Positions 1 through 7,236 of a stretch of DNA of 12,214 nucleotides are shown piece after piece. Every line of letters starts with the position of its first letter. Positions within the stretch are counted from its first letter, which is position 1. Source of the DNA: an uncultured Clostridia bacterium (GTDB taxonomy: Bacteria > Bacillota > Clostridia > Christensenellales > UBA1242); NCBI GenBank assembly GCA_947623775.1, contig CANQHL010000033.1, positions 1 through 12,214 of the forward strand, given 5' to 3'. A program made the position numbers and the translations under genes. A model generated the notes under the pieces. The model made no database searches and was not told the origin of the DNA. It worked only from the letters and a program-made list of their open reading frames with translations.

Positions 1-2
1 AG

Positions 3-1799
3 ACTGTTGGATTTACAGCAAAGAATTATAAGATAGTGAGCGGAACAGGTAAGCTTGACGTAACAGCAAAGAAAATTTCCATTCAAATTGGAAATGCCGA
101 ATCGTTATATCACATTGAAGAAGTAAGTCTTGAAAATGTTGAATTGACTCTTGCAGATGATACTAAATTAGTTGAGAATGACTCAATCGAAGGATTGGGA
201 ATTGAACTTAAATCTGATGCAACAAATGAACATATGGATGCAGGTACATACGCAATTGTTCAAACAGGCTATTCAAACAAAAACTATGACATCACTTTCT
301 ATGATGGCATTTACACAATCAAGGCTCTGCGCATCCGTGTTGAAATTTCAGCGGGTGGTGGCATTTATGGAGAAGAGATAACAGATCCAACAATTACAAA
401 AGTTTTGCTGGAACAGTCTAGTGGCAATTTTACAGACTTTGCAGTTGAACATCTTGGTCATATTCCACTTGTATTCTATTACAGCGGAACTTCAAATGAT
501 GGAACATGGTCGCATGAGGACATCAATCACACAACAGAAAAGCCAACGCTTGCAGGAAACTATACAGTTACAGCACAAAGCTCGGATAGTAAAAACTATA
601 TTCTGGTCAGCGCCTCAAATTCTCAGCCATTCATTATTGAAAAAGCAACAATCGACAGCAGCAAAATTACGGCAGCCAGCCAGAAATATACGGGCAGTGC
701 TTTGCAACCAGTGCTGCAAGATGCAAACAACTACAGGGGTATCACTGCAAAAGACATTTATCAAGTTACATATGACAACAATATGATAAATGCTGGAAAA
801 TATACAATAAATCTCACATTGCTTGAGAATATTGCTTACAACTATAAGTGGACTGGGCTTGAGGATATAACTGCAACAGTCGAATTTGAAATAACCAGAG
901 CAGAGAACTCTCTGACAAGTTCAATCAGCATTGTTGGATGGACATATGGCAAGTATGATGAGCAAATAAATAAACCATCTGCATCTGTTCAATTTGGAAC
1001 GCCAATATTCATGTACTCAACTTCAAGAGATGGCGGATGGGAAAACAGTGCTCCAATAAATGGAAACGCTGGAGTTTACTATGTGCGTGTAACTGTTCTT
1101 GAAACCGAGAATTACACACGTTTTGATTCTCAACCAATCTCGTTTACAATTTCAAAAGCTGAATTGAATGTTCCAACAATTGAAATAGTAACAGAAGGGG
1201 AAAACAAAAATGACACATATTCAGGGGAAGTTCTTTCAGCGGTAGTTTCTGGACTTGATGCGGCAACTATGACGATAGTGTATGAACAAAATATCAACAC
1301 CAGTGGTGGTGTAGTCAGATTACTTGCGAAAAATGCTGGCAGTTATATTGCTCGTATAAATCTTATAGACACTACAAACTATTATTGGGCAAAATCAGCA
1401 AACGTAGATGAAAACAACGAAGCTGTGGCACTTGTTGTTTGGAATATTGCTCGCAAGAAAGTAGAAAAACCTGCTGCTTTGACAACTAAGTTTGTGGCAA
1501 ACGGTCAAGAACTCGAATACATTCCAAAAGGTTTTGATGCAGAGATAATGAGCATTCAAAACAACACTACTTCAGCTCCAGGCACATACACAGTGGAAGT
1601 GACATTAAAAGATGTTGAAAACTATGAATGGGCAGACGGAACTGATAGCCCAATTGAAATTGAGTGGGTCGTTGAAGGCGGAAATATTGGTTTCTATGTA
1701 ATTTGTGGTATATTATCACTTATTGCACTTGTGTTATTAGCCTTTTTGATAAGATATTGCATTAAAATTAAAAAGCGTAGAAGAGAGCGTCGTTTATGA
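3..1799 (+). CDS. MBG-repeat surface protein, C-terminal membrane anchor (5' end outside window)
   Basis: The frame is open from position 3 and the residues before the first GTG (TVGFTAKNYKIV) continue the repeat pattern, so the gene starts upstream and only its last 598 codons are visible. The protein is a string of modules of roughly 80-100 residues with the recurring signatures YSTSRDGGWEN, AGVYYVRVTVLETENY, FTISKAE and APGTYTVEVTLKDVENYEW. These are typical of the MBG families of bacterial surface proteins. Near the end is one hydrophobic helix (about 1686-1751, from IGFYVICGILS) followed by the basic tail KIKKRRRERRL, so the repeats should lie outside the cell with the C-terminus inside. 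No LPxTG motif is seen. The next gene follows after 15 bp and is probably co-transcribed. Adhesion or matrix contact is a guess from domain type; the repeat identification is firm. Confidence 0.85.
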   Translation, partial: TVGFTAKNYKIVSGTGKLDVTAKKISIQIGNAESLYHIEEVSLENVELTLADDTKLVENDSIEGLGIELKSDATNEHMDAGTYAIVQTGYSNKNYDITFYDGIYTIKALRIRVEISAGGGIYGEEITDPTITKVLLEQSSGNFTDFAVEHLGHIPLVFYYSGTSNDGTWSHEDINHTTEKPTLAGNYTVTAQSSDSKNYILVSASNSQPFIIEKATIDSSKITAASQKYTGSALQPVLQDANNYRGITAKDIYQVTYDNNMINAGKYTINLTLLENIAYNYKWTGLEDITATVEFEITRAENSLTSSISIVGWTYGKYDEQINKPSASVQFGTPIFMYSTSRDGGWENSAPINGNAGVYYVRVTVLETENYTRFDSQPISFTISKAELNVPTIEIVTEGENKNDTYSGEVLSAVVSGLDAATMTIVYEQNINTSGGVVRLLAKNAGSYIARINLIDTTNYYWAKSANVDENNEAVALVVWNIARKKVEKPAALTTKFVANGQELEYIPKGFDAEIMSIQNNTTSAPGTYTVEVTLKDVENYEWADGTDSPIEIEWVVEGGNIGFYVICGILSLIALVLLAFLIRYCIKIKKRRRERRL

Positions 1800-1814
1800 T
1801 AAGGGAGGAAATTT

Positions 1815-3089
1815 ATGGATAATCAGTTAAAAACCACGGGTTTGGTGTTAAGCTCAACACAACTATATATTATAATAGGTATTGCGGCCTTTTTGGTGTT
1901 ACTCCTTATTATAAACATAGTGCTATGCTTCGTGCTTAGGAATACGCTAAGAAAATGGCAGCTTGAAAAAGAGCGTAGTTCTCTTATCACAAGACTTAAC
2001 ATGGTGGAAGAAGAGCTAGGCATTCCATTTGAAGAGCGACACGTGCTTGTGACTTATGGTGTATTGGAACGTATTTCAAAGGGGACAGATTTTGTTGCAA
2101 CCTTGACTTATAATGAAAAAGATAAACAAGAAATTGTAGAAGGATTTGCGGAGAAAACTCTGGAAGAAGAGCAAGCAACAGATATTCCTGCAGAGGATAA
2201 AAATGGTGCAGAAGATTTCTTAGAGGATTTGGACGAAGAGGCATCTGAGAACGTTGTTGAAGAAAGTGATGTAACAGATGCCGAAGTCGCAGCCCCAGAA
2301 ACCGATGATAATAATCAAAATAATTTGTTTGAAGAGGAAAACATTGAGCAAACAACAGATAACCTTGCAGAGAATGAAAATGTTACAGAAGATTTTGTAG
2401 AGGATTCGGAAGAAGAGGCGTCTGAAAACGTAATTGAAGAAAATGATGTAACAGATGATGAATTTGCAACCACAGAGGCTGATGATAACAATCAAAACAT
2501 GTTTAATGCGGGCATAGAACTTGCAGTGAAAGATATGACGGATGTTGAAAAATTACTGCTTGACCTTGTAGACGAGCAATATGCTGATAAGACATATTTA
2601 GTTCAATATACAAAAAGTTTTATGGCGAAATTGCGTCTTGCAGATGAAGAGACCAAGAAAGCATATTGCTTGTTCATGCAAGAAGTTTCATCGTTCAAAA
2701 ACATGAAAGCAGATATTTCATTTAATCAACAGCGTGTGCATAAGGGACGAGAAGCCGTAGCCACAATGCTATTTAAAGGTAAAAAACTTTGTATAGCATT
2801 TGCACTTAATCCTGAAGATTATGCTGAAACAAAATATCGCGGTAAAAATGTCGGAAACACGAAACGCTTTGAAAAAACGCCAATGATGTTAAAAATTACA
2901 TCAGAAAGGAAAGGTAAATACGCAAGACATCTGTTGGGTGATGTGGCAAACATGCTTGGATTAGAGCAAACCGAGCCACAAGCCATTGACTTTGATCTTA
3001 AAGAAGTGACAACGGATGACATGCTACTTTCTGGGGAAATGCGTATTAAGGTTTTGAAAGAAGTGACTAAGGAAGACGCCGATCAGTAG
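1815..3089 (+). CDS. Membrane protein with acidic repeat linker and conserved C-terminal domain of unknown function
   Basis: The protein has 424 residues. An ATG follows GGGAGG (1803-1808) at good spacing. Residues about 14-40 form one transmembrane helix (YIIIGIAAFLVLLLIINIVL), followed by a basic, coiled-coil-like stretch (LRKWQLEKERSSLITRLNMVEEE). Residues about 100-230 are very acidic and built from a tandem duplication. The C-terminal part (about 235-415; MTDVEKLLLDLVDEQY, YTKSFMAKLRLADEETK, AFALNPEDYAETKYRGKNV, ARHLLGDVANMLGLE) resembles a domain I recognise from many Clostridia proteins, but I know no assigned function. The likely topology is a short outside N-terminus with the bulk in the cytoplasm, or the reverse; the basic residues after the helix favour a cytoplasmic bulk. 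It sits 15 bp behind the surface-repeat gene, so a role with that protein at the envelope is plausible but unproven. Confidence 0.8.
   Translation: MDNQLKTTGLVLSSTQLYIIIGIAAFLVLLLIINIVLCFVLRNTLRKWQLEKERSSLITRLNMVEEELGIPFEERHVLVTYGVLERISKGTDFVATLTYNEKDKQEIVEGFAEKTLEEEQATDIPAEDKNGAEDFLEDLDEEASENVVEESDVTDAEVAAPETDDNNQNNLFEEENIEQTTDNLAENENVTEDFVEDSEEEASENVIEENDVTDDEFATTEADDNNQNMFNAGIELAVKDMTDVEKLLLDLVDEQYADKTYLVQYTKSFMAKLRLADEETKKAYCLFMQEVSSFKNMKADISFNQQRVHKGREAVATMLFKGKKLCIAFALNPEDYAETKYRGKNVGNTKRFEKTPMMLKITSERKGKYARHLLGDVANMLGLEQTEPQAIDFDLKEVTTDDMLLSGEMRIKVLKEVTKEDADQ
2169..2498 (+). repeat. 177-bp in-frame tandem duplication (acidic linker)
   Basis: Unit 1 starts at 2169 (EQATDIPAED) and unit 2 at 2346 (EQTTDNLAEN), a period of 177 bp or 59 codons. 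The first 51 residues of each unit align without gaps. Shared blocks include EEASENV, DVTD and DDNNQN, ending at 2321 and 2498. The remaining 8 residues of unit 1 (NLFEEENI) have no full counterpart after unit 2, where only MF follows. The copies have diverged at many positions, so the duplication is not recent. Confidence 0.9.
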
Positions 3090-3195
3090 AAGGACATGGC
3101 ACTGTGAAAGTTTTATAAATTTATATTGTGCATGTACCGAGTTGTATGTTAAAGTTGAAAAAACAACTTTTAAGGGTGCAAACTTTCGAAATGAT

Positions 3196-3228
3196 AAAAA
3201 AGACTTGGTGTAATATCAAGTCTTTTTT
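3196..3228 (+). terminator. Rho-independent terminator after the envelope gene pair
   Basis: A 12-bp perfect stem pairs AAAAAAGACTTG (3196-3207) with CAAGTCTTTTTT (3217-3228) around a 9-nt loop. The U-run is part of the right arm. The A-run on the left arm gives a similar U-run on the minus strand, so it could also work in reverse. It lies about 107 bp behind the stop codon at 3089. Confidence 0.85.
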
Positions 3229-3439
3229 ATTGATTATTTATTACAGAGGAGTGATAATATTAATTTTTAACCCATTTTCGTTTCATAATATATAGTTTGT
3301 CGTGTTTTGCCGGACAACCCATTTTAAAGGGCAATAACATTGTTTGGCTTAAATTCCTTTTACTCAAATAGACTAAAAAATGCGATTTAAATTCATTGAT
3401 TGGCAAAAAAATTATTTTTGCAAAAGTGGGTTATTTTGG
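3229..3439. other. Non-coding, AT-rich spacer
   Basis: No convincing gene, tRNA or riboswitch is visible. There are two weak hairpins (TTGCC/GGCAA around 3308-3333, and GCAAAAA/TTTTTGC at 3403-3421) and a few copies of AACCCATTTT or its complement, which could be chance. The regulated promoter of the next operon starts at the right edge. Confidence 0.5.
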
Positions 3440-3474
3440 TTGACATGGTGTCAGAATAAGAATATAATTATAAT
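3440..3474 (+). promoter_or_regulatory. Sigma-A promoter of the TetR/redox operon
   Basis: TTGACA (3440-3445) and TATAAT (3463-3468) are both perfect consensus hexamers separated by an ideal 17 bp. A second TATAAT (3469-3474) follows directly. Transcription should start near 3475, giving a leader of about 35 nt. A promoter this strong would be expected to be held off by a repressor, and the two palindromes lying on it fit that. Confidence 0.88.
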
Positions 3475-3491
3475 GACATCGTGTCAGAATA
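3441..3491 (+). promoter_or_regulatory. Paired TetR-type operators (two 18-bp repeats)
   Basis: The 18-bp sequences at 3441-3458 and 3474-3491 differ at one base. Each starts with the inverted repeat TGACA-N3-TGTCA (3441-3453 and 3474-3486), and both continue into GAATA. The centres are 33 bp apart, about three helical turns, so bound dimers would sit on one face of the DNA. The first overlaps the -35 box and the second covers the predicted start point. Binding by the adjacent TetR protein, and hence autorepression, is inferred from position. Confidence 0.82.
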
Positions 3492-3494
3492 GTG

Positions 3495-3501
3495 AAAGGA
3501 G
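3495..3501 (+). promoter_or_regulatory. Ribosome binding site that sets the TetR start
   Basis: AAAGGAG lies 8 bp before the ATG at 3510. The alternative GTG at 3492 would place this site inside the coding sequence and would have no ribosome binding site of its own. Confidence 0.85.
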
Positions 3502-3509
3502 AAATTGAA

Positions 3510-4127
3510 ATGCCAAGAGCGTCACAGCAATTAACAGACAAAAGAAAGGAAGAAATTATAAATGCCTGCAAAGAACTTTATAAAACCATGAGCTTTAAAG
3601 ATATAACAATTAAAGATATTGGAAATAAGGTTAGTTTTACAAGAACATCAATTTATAATTATTTTCAAACCAAAGAAGAAATCTTCCTTGCCATATTGCA
3701 GCAAGAATATGAAATGTGGCTAAAATCTTTAAATTCAATTTTAAATGAAAACTCAAAACTCTCACAAGAACAATTCACAAAGCTTCTTGCTAAATCTCTT
3801 GAAGAAAGGGAGTTGCTGCTCAAACTCATGTCGATGAACAATTATGATATGGAGGAAAACAGCAGATTGGAAAGATTGACTCAATTTAAAGATGTTTATG
3901 GAAAATGTATTTTGGCACTTGAAAATTGCTTTAAAAGGTTTACAACTTTTACGAAAGAGAAAAGACAAGAAGTTTTATATTCTTTTTTGCCATTTGTCTA
4001 TGGGATTTATCCTTATGCAAAAGTCACACCAAAGCAAAGCGAAGCAATGAAAAATGCCGGCGTTAATTTTAGATACCACACTATTTATGAACTTAGTCTT
4101 ATGTGCTTAAAAAATTTATTAAATTAA
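3510..4127 (+). CDS. TetR/AcrR-family transcriptional repressor
   Basis: The protein has 205 residues when read from the ATG at 3510 (MPRASQQLTDKRKEE). The N-terminal domain matches the TetR helix-turn-helix: helix 1 around residues 10-27, then ITIKDIGNKVSFTRTSIYNY and FQTKEEIFLAI (about 32-62), with the family hallmark YNYF before the K-E-E segment. The rest (about 65-205) is the variable helical ligand and dimer domain, and the ligand cannot be read from it. It is the first gene after a consensus promoter carrying two palindromes and sits 13 bp ahead of the flavodoxin gene, so it most likely represses its own operon. The likely inducer is a small molecule handled by the downstream flavin and cupin enzymes; this is inference. 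Confidence 0.92.
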   Translation: MPRASQQLTDKRKEEIINACKELYKTMSFKDITIKDIGNKVSFTRTSIYNYFQTKEEIFLAILQQEYEMWLKSLNSILNENSKLSQEQFTKLLAKSLEERELLLKLMSMNNYDMEENSRLERLTQFKDVYGKCILALENCFKRFTTFTKEKRQEVLYSFLPFVYGIYPYAKVTPKQSEAMKNAGVNFRYHTIYELSLMCLKNLLN

Positions 4128-4140
4128 AAAGGAGATTAAA

Positions 4141-4620
4141 ATGAAAAAATTAGTTGCTTATTTCAGTGCCAGCGGCACAACAAAACAGGTTGCAAATGTT
4201 CTTGCAAACGCAATCGATGCGGACACATTTGAAATTGTCCCACAAGAGACCTACACAGACGCCGATTTAAATTGGATGGACAAGAAAAGTCGTTCAAGTT
4301 TGGAGACGGCGGATAAATCTTCTCGACCACAAATTAAAAACAGACTTGAAAATGTCAAAGAGTATGATGTCGTGTTTTTAGGTTTTCCGATTTGGTGGTA
4401 TAGTGCACCAAGAATTATAAATACTTTTTTGGAGAGTTATGATTTTTCGGGCAAAACGATTGTGCTTTTTGCAACTTCCGGCGGAAGCGGGCTTGGAAAC
4501 ACGGCAACAGATTTAAAAGTTTCTTGTGATAAAACAACAAATATAATTTCAGGTAAAATGCTTAATGGTCGCCATTCAAAAGAAGAATTGAAATCATGGG
4601 CGGAGAGTTTAAAATTATGA
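4141..4620 (+). CDS. Flavodoxin (Flavodoxin_4-like), cytoplasmic
   Basis: This is a 159-residue single-domain flavodoxin, probably binding FMN and acting as an electron carrier or as part of a quinone or flavin reductase system. The phosphate-binding loop is SASGTTK (residues 9-15). The second flavin loop GFPIWWYSAP (81-90) places tryptophans at the ring, and TSGGSGLGNT (112-121) is the third flavin-contact loop. There is no signal peptide. GGAG at 4131-4134 lies 6 bp before the ATG. The stop codon overlaps the next start as ATGA. It is clearly related to the lipoprotein flavodoxin at 7237, so the operon encodes two compartment versions of the same fold. Partner proteins are not evident from sequence. 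Confidence 0.9.
   Translation: MKKLVAYFSASGTTKQVANVLANAIDADTFEIVPQETYTDADLNWMDKKSRSSLETADKSSRPQIKNRLENVKEYDVVFLGFPIWWYSAPRIINTFLESYDFSGKTIVLFATSGGSGLGNTATDLKVSCDKTTNIISGKMLNGRHSKEELKSWAESLKL
4601..4607 (+). promoter_or_regulatory. Ribosome binding site inside the flavodoxin gene
   Basis: CGGAGAG lies 9 bp before the ATG at 4617 and within the end of the preceding gene. It supports translational coupling through the ATGA overlap and argues against the upstream in-frame ATG at 4596, which has no site of its own. Confidence 0.75.
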
Positions 4621-5150
4621 AAATAATAGTTTTGTTTGGAAGTCCTAATGTAAATGGCTCTACAAAATTGCTTGTTAAACAATTTGAAAAAGGTGCTTCT
4701 GACGCAGGGCATAACATTGAAATTTTTGATGTGACAAAAGCAAAAATAGGAAGTTGCAGTGGGTGTGTTCATTGTGGATACGAGGGGCCTTGCGTTCAAA
4801 AAGATGATATGCAAAATTTGAAAGCAAGCATATTAAATTCGGATATGATAGTTTTTGCAACTCCACTTTATTATTATGGAATGACTGCACAATTAAAAGC
4901 AGCAATTGATAGATTTTGCTCGTTTAACAGCAGCTTAACTCACAAACATATAAAAAGTGCTTTGATTTCTGTTGCTTGGAATAGTGACAGCTGGACTTTT
5001 GACGCACTTGAAAATCATTACAAAACACTTGTAAGATATTTGCAAATGAAAGACCAAGGTATGATACTTGGCAAAGGTTGCGGAACACCAAGCATGACTG
5101 CCAACTCAAAATATATGCTTGAAGCGTATAAATTTGGAAAAAGTTTATAA
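4617..5150 (+). CDS. NADPH-dependent FMN reductase-like flavoprotein with compact Cys motif
   Basis: The protein has 177 residues from the ATG at 4617, which overlaps the flavodoxin stop (4618-4620). It has the flavodoxin-like fold of the FMN reductase family: phosphate loop GSPNVNGSTKLLV (residues 8-20) and the flavin/substrate segment ATPLYYYGMTAQLKAAIDRF. Between them is C47-x2-C50-x2-C53-x5-C59 followed by VQKDDM. This fits the CX2CX2CX4-7C pattern that holds a [4Fe-4S] cluster in archaeal iron-sulfur flavoproteins. Many bacterial FMN reductase-like proteins share the spacing without a proven cluster, so a cluster is possible, not certain. It probably passes electrons from NAD(P)H or ferredoxin to a small acceptor. 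Confidence 0.87.
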   Translation: MKIIVLFGSPNVNGSTKLLVKQFEKGASDAGHNIEIFDVTKAKIGSCSGCVHCGYEGPCVQKDDMQNLKASILNSDMIVFATPLYYYGMTAQLKAAIDRFCSFNSSLTHKHIKSALISVAWNSDSWTFDALENHYKTLVRYLQMKDQGMILGKGCGTPSMTANSKYMLEAYKFGKSL

Positions 5151-5159
5151 AAGGAATGT

Positions 5160-5654
5160 ATGTCAATGAAATTGAATTTGGTGCTCTCTAAAGCGGAAAA
5201 AGAAAATATTGATGAAATTTACGAGTTGTATCAAAATGTTATTAAAAAGACCTTTACAACATGGGATAAAAGTTATCCAAGCAAACAGTTAATTGGTGTT
5301 GACATAAAAAATAAAAATTTGTATGTTTTGAAATTAAATGGTAAAATAGTTGCAGTAAGCTTTTTGGGTGAATATGAAAACCAAGATGATGATTGGAAAC
5401 ATAAATTAAACAACGGATTTGGTATTGCGAGAATTTGTGTTAGTCCCGACTATCAGGGACGTGGAATTGGAGCATCACTTTTGAAACTTTTAATAGAAGA
5501 GGCAAAGAACAGAGGTGCAGACGGATTGCATTTTCATGTTTGCGTGCAAAATAAATCTGCTATAAAAATGTATGAAAAAGCAGGCTTTGAAAATTGTGGC
5601 ATAGGCAAACCTAATTATGGTTTTGAATACTACAAATATGAAATGGTTTTTTAA
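5160..5654 (+). CDS. GNAT-family N-acetyltransferase
   Basis: This is a 164-residue single GNAT domain that transfers an acetyl group from acetyl-CoA to an unknown amine. Motif A is VSPDYQGRGIGASLLKLLI, with the pyrophosphate loop Q99-G-R-G-I-G at residues 99-104. It is followed by a beta strand (LHFHVCVQN) and the family end-signature SAIKMYEKAGFE (133-144). The start is uncertain by two codons. ATG 5160 is only 4 bp from AAGGA (5151-5155), while ATG 5166 is 10 bp away. It lies 9 bp after the FMN reductase gene in the same operon. A detoxifying acetylation is a reasonable guess from context only. Confidence 0.88.
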   Translation: MSMKLNLVLSKAEKENIDEIYELYQNVIKKTFTTWDKSYPSKQLIGVDIKNKNLYVLKLNGKIVAVSFLGEYENQDDDWKHKLNNGFGIARICVSPDYQGRGIGASLLKLLIEEAKNRGADGLHFHVCVQNKSAIKMYEKAGFENCGIGKPNYGFEYYKYEMVF

Positions 5655-5694
5655 TTTAATCATTGGAATATGAGAAAAATAATGAGGTAAAATT

Positions 5695-6411
5695 ATGATT
5701 TATACAAAAAAGCAAAAAGTTAGTGCATCAATGGCTGGTGCAGATGAATGTTTGTCGGTTTTGGGGATATTTCGAGTGGTTGAAGATGCAATAACCGAAA
5801 TGATGGGAGAACTCAAAATAGATGGGCTAACGGCAAAGGAGAAATATAATGCGTTTTGGGTGTTTGTCAAAAATAGAGTTAAAATTTTTAGAAAATTGAG
5901 ATGGAATGAGGAATTTGTTACTTATTGCTTTATTTCTTACAAATCTCTTGCAAAAATGAATGTTGACGTGGCTGCAAAGACTCCGCAAGGGGAACTTGTC
6001 TTTTATGCCCGTGTTGAGGAATGTGCTTTGGATATTGCTACACAGCGAATTAGAAAATTAAGCACGGTTGGTGTGGATGAATCAATGCTTGCAGAAAGTC
6101 CACTGGTTGACATTCAATTTTGCAAGTTTGACTATAAAAACTTACCTATTGTCGAAGAGGTTAGGGTGCGTAGCACCAACATTGATATGTCCCATCATAC
6201 AAACAATTTGGAATATTTGCGTTTTATGTTAAACATCTTTTCGGTTGAGCAGTTAGAAACAAAAATGGTTAAGGAAATGGAAGTTATTTACACAAATCAA
6301 TCATTTGAAAATGATATTCTTGACGTTCATAAGATAAGTTTGCCGGATAAAGATGTAATTGTACTTCAAAAGCAAGAAAAACCCATTGTAAAATGCGAAA
6401 TTTTATTTTAA
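5695..6411 (+). CDS. Acyl-ACP thioesterase-like protein (double hotdog)
   Basis: The 238-residue length and pattern fit bacterial acyl-ACP thioesterases, two hotdog domains that release fatty acids from acyl carrier protein. The first domain has NAFWVFVKNRVKIFRK and the strand following it. The second has VRSTNIDMSHHTNNLEYLRF (residues 158-177), matching the family segment D-x-N-x-H-x-N-N-x-x-Y. D164, H168 and N170/N171 are present, but the residue usually Asn between the Asp and His is Ser166. The later EVIYTNQSFEND segment has Gln where plant enzymes carry a catalytic Glu. The activity or substrate may therefore differ. It lies 40 bp after the GNAT gene with no promoter or terminator seen between, so it is probably in the same operon. 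Confidence 0.75.
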   Translation: MIYTKKQKVSASMAGADECLSVLGIFRVVEDAITEMMGELKIDGLTAKEKYNAFWVFVKNRVKIFRKLRWNEEFVTYCFISYKSLAKMNVDVAAKTPQGELVFYARVEECALDIATQRIRKLSTVGVDESMLAESPLVDIQFCKFDYKNLPIVEEVRVRSTNIDMSHHTNNLEYLRFMLNIFSVEQLETKMVKEMEVIYTNQSFENDILDVHKISLPDKDVIVLQKQEKPIVKCEILF

Positions 6412-6474
6412 TTACAAAAATTATTAAATTTGATTGGAGACAAATGCGGAAATAAATTTTAAAAAGGAGAAAAT

Positions 6475-7227
6475 ATGAAAAAGATAACACAAGATGCAGG
6501 AAGAAAACAACTTGGGGACTTTGCTCCCGACTTTGCACATTTCAATGATGATGTGCTTTTTGGCGAGAATTGGAACAATAGCGACATTGACCTTAAAACA
6601 AGATGTATTATCACCGTTGTGGGTCTTATGTCATCTGGAATTACAGATAGTTCACTGATATATCACTTGCAAAATGCAAAAAACAATGGTGTAAGCCAAA
6701 AAGAAATTGCAGCCATTATCACACATTGTGCCTTTTATGTTGGTTGGCCAAAAGCGTGGGCGGTGTTTAGACTTGCCAAAGATATTTGGAATGAAAAATT
6801 TGACGCCAAAACAGAAAAAGAAATTTATCAAAACACAATTTTCTTTCCGATTGGAAGTCCAAATGATGCCTTTAAAGATTATTTTGTTGGACAAAGTTAT
6901 CTTGCACCAATTTGCAAAGAACAAGGTATTTTTAATGTGACCTTTGAGCCGAGATGCCGAAATAATTGGCATATTCATCGTGCAAAAAAGGGTGGCGGCC
7001 AAATTCTCATTTGTGTTGGAGGAAGAGGATATTATCAGGAGTTTGGCAAGGAAGCCATAGAACTTAAGCCAGGAGATTGTGTAAATATTCCGGCAAATGT
7101 CAAACATTGGCATGGTGCGGCAAAGGATAGTTGGTTTTCACACCTTGCAATTGAAGTGCCGGGTGAAGAGACGTCAAACGAATGGCTGGAGCCGGTTGAT
7201 GAAAAACATTATAATAATTTAAAATAA
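6475..7227 (+). CDS. Carboxymuconolactone decarboxylase-cupin fusion protein
   Basis: The protein has 250 residues, starting 5 bp after AAAGGAG. Residues about 1-110 form a carboxymuconolactone decarboxylase/AhpD-like helical domain, with THCAFYVGWPKAWAVF at 83-98. A single Cys84 is present, not the CxxC pair of AhpD, so a peroxidase-reductase role is unlikely. Residues about 138-235 are a cupin barrel. Motif 1 is HIH (166-168) followed by Q176 and G185, and motif 2 is PGD...P followed by HWH (211-213), giving a plausible three- or four-histidine metal site. This fusion is a known bacterial arrangement. It often sits near TetR regulators and flavodoxins, as here. The substrate is unknown. It is 63 bp after the thioesterase-like gene and 9 bp before the lipoprotein flavodoxin. 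Confidence 0.9.
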   Translation: MKKITQDAGRKQLGDFAPDFAHFNDDVLFGENWNNSDIDLKTRCIITVVGLMSSGITDSSLIYHLQNAKNNGVSQKEIAAIITHCAFYVGWPKAWAVFRLAKDIWNEKFDAKTEKEIYQNTIFFPIGSPNDAFKDYFVGQSYLAPICKEQGIFNVTFEPRCRNNWHIHRAKKGGGQILICVGGRGYYQEFGKEAIELKPGDCVNIPANVKHWHGAAKDSWFSHLAIEVPGEETSNEWLEPVDEKHYNNLK

Positions 7228-7236
7228 GGGGATTTT

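Noticed and set aside
36..38. GTG as the start of the first gene
   Set aside because: The frame is open to position 3 and the upstream residues fit the repeat module. No ribosome binding site precedes it, so the gene enters from outside the window.
1996..2495. Long minus-strand open frames opposite the acidic linker
   Set aside because: They are read as the complement of the acidic repeat codons, have low-complexity products and lack ribosome binding sites.
3151..3170. Hairpin AAAGTTG/CAACTTT as a terminator
   Set aside because: It has only 7 bp and is not followed by a T-run. The stronger hairpin at 3196-3228 lies just downstream.
3403..3421. Hairpin GCAAAAA/TTTTTGC before the TetR promoter
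   Set aside because: It is an AT-only stem with no T-run and is expected by chance in A-rich and T-rich DNA. It could still bend DNA upstream of the -35.
3492..3494. GTG as the start of the TetR gene
   Set aside because: AAAGGAG at 3495-3501 would fall inside the coding sequence, and the ATG at 3510 has ideal spacing. The GTG also lies at the edge of the second operator.
4596..4598. Upstream ATG for the FMN reductase-like gene
   Set aside because: It lacks a ribosome binding site and adds residues (GGEFKI) before the first beta strand. ATG 4617 has CGGAGAG and an ATGA overlap.
6652..7113. 153-codon minus-strand open frame opposite the CMD-cupin gene
   Set aside because: The plus strand encodes clear CMD and cupin motifs, and the antisense product resembles nothing and has no start signals.
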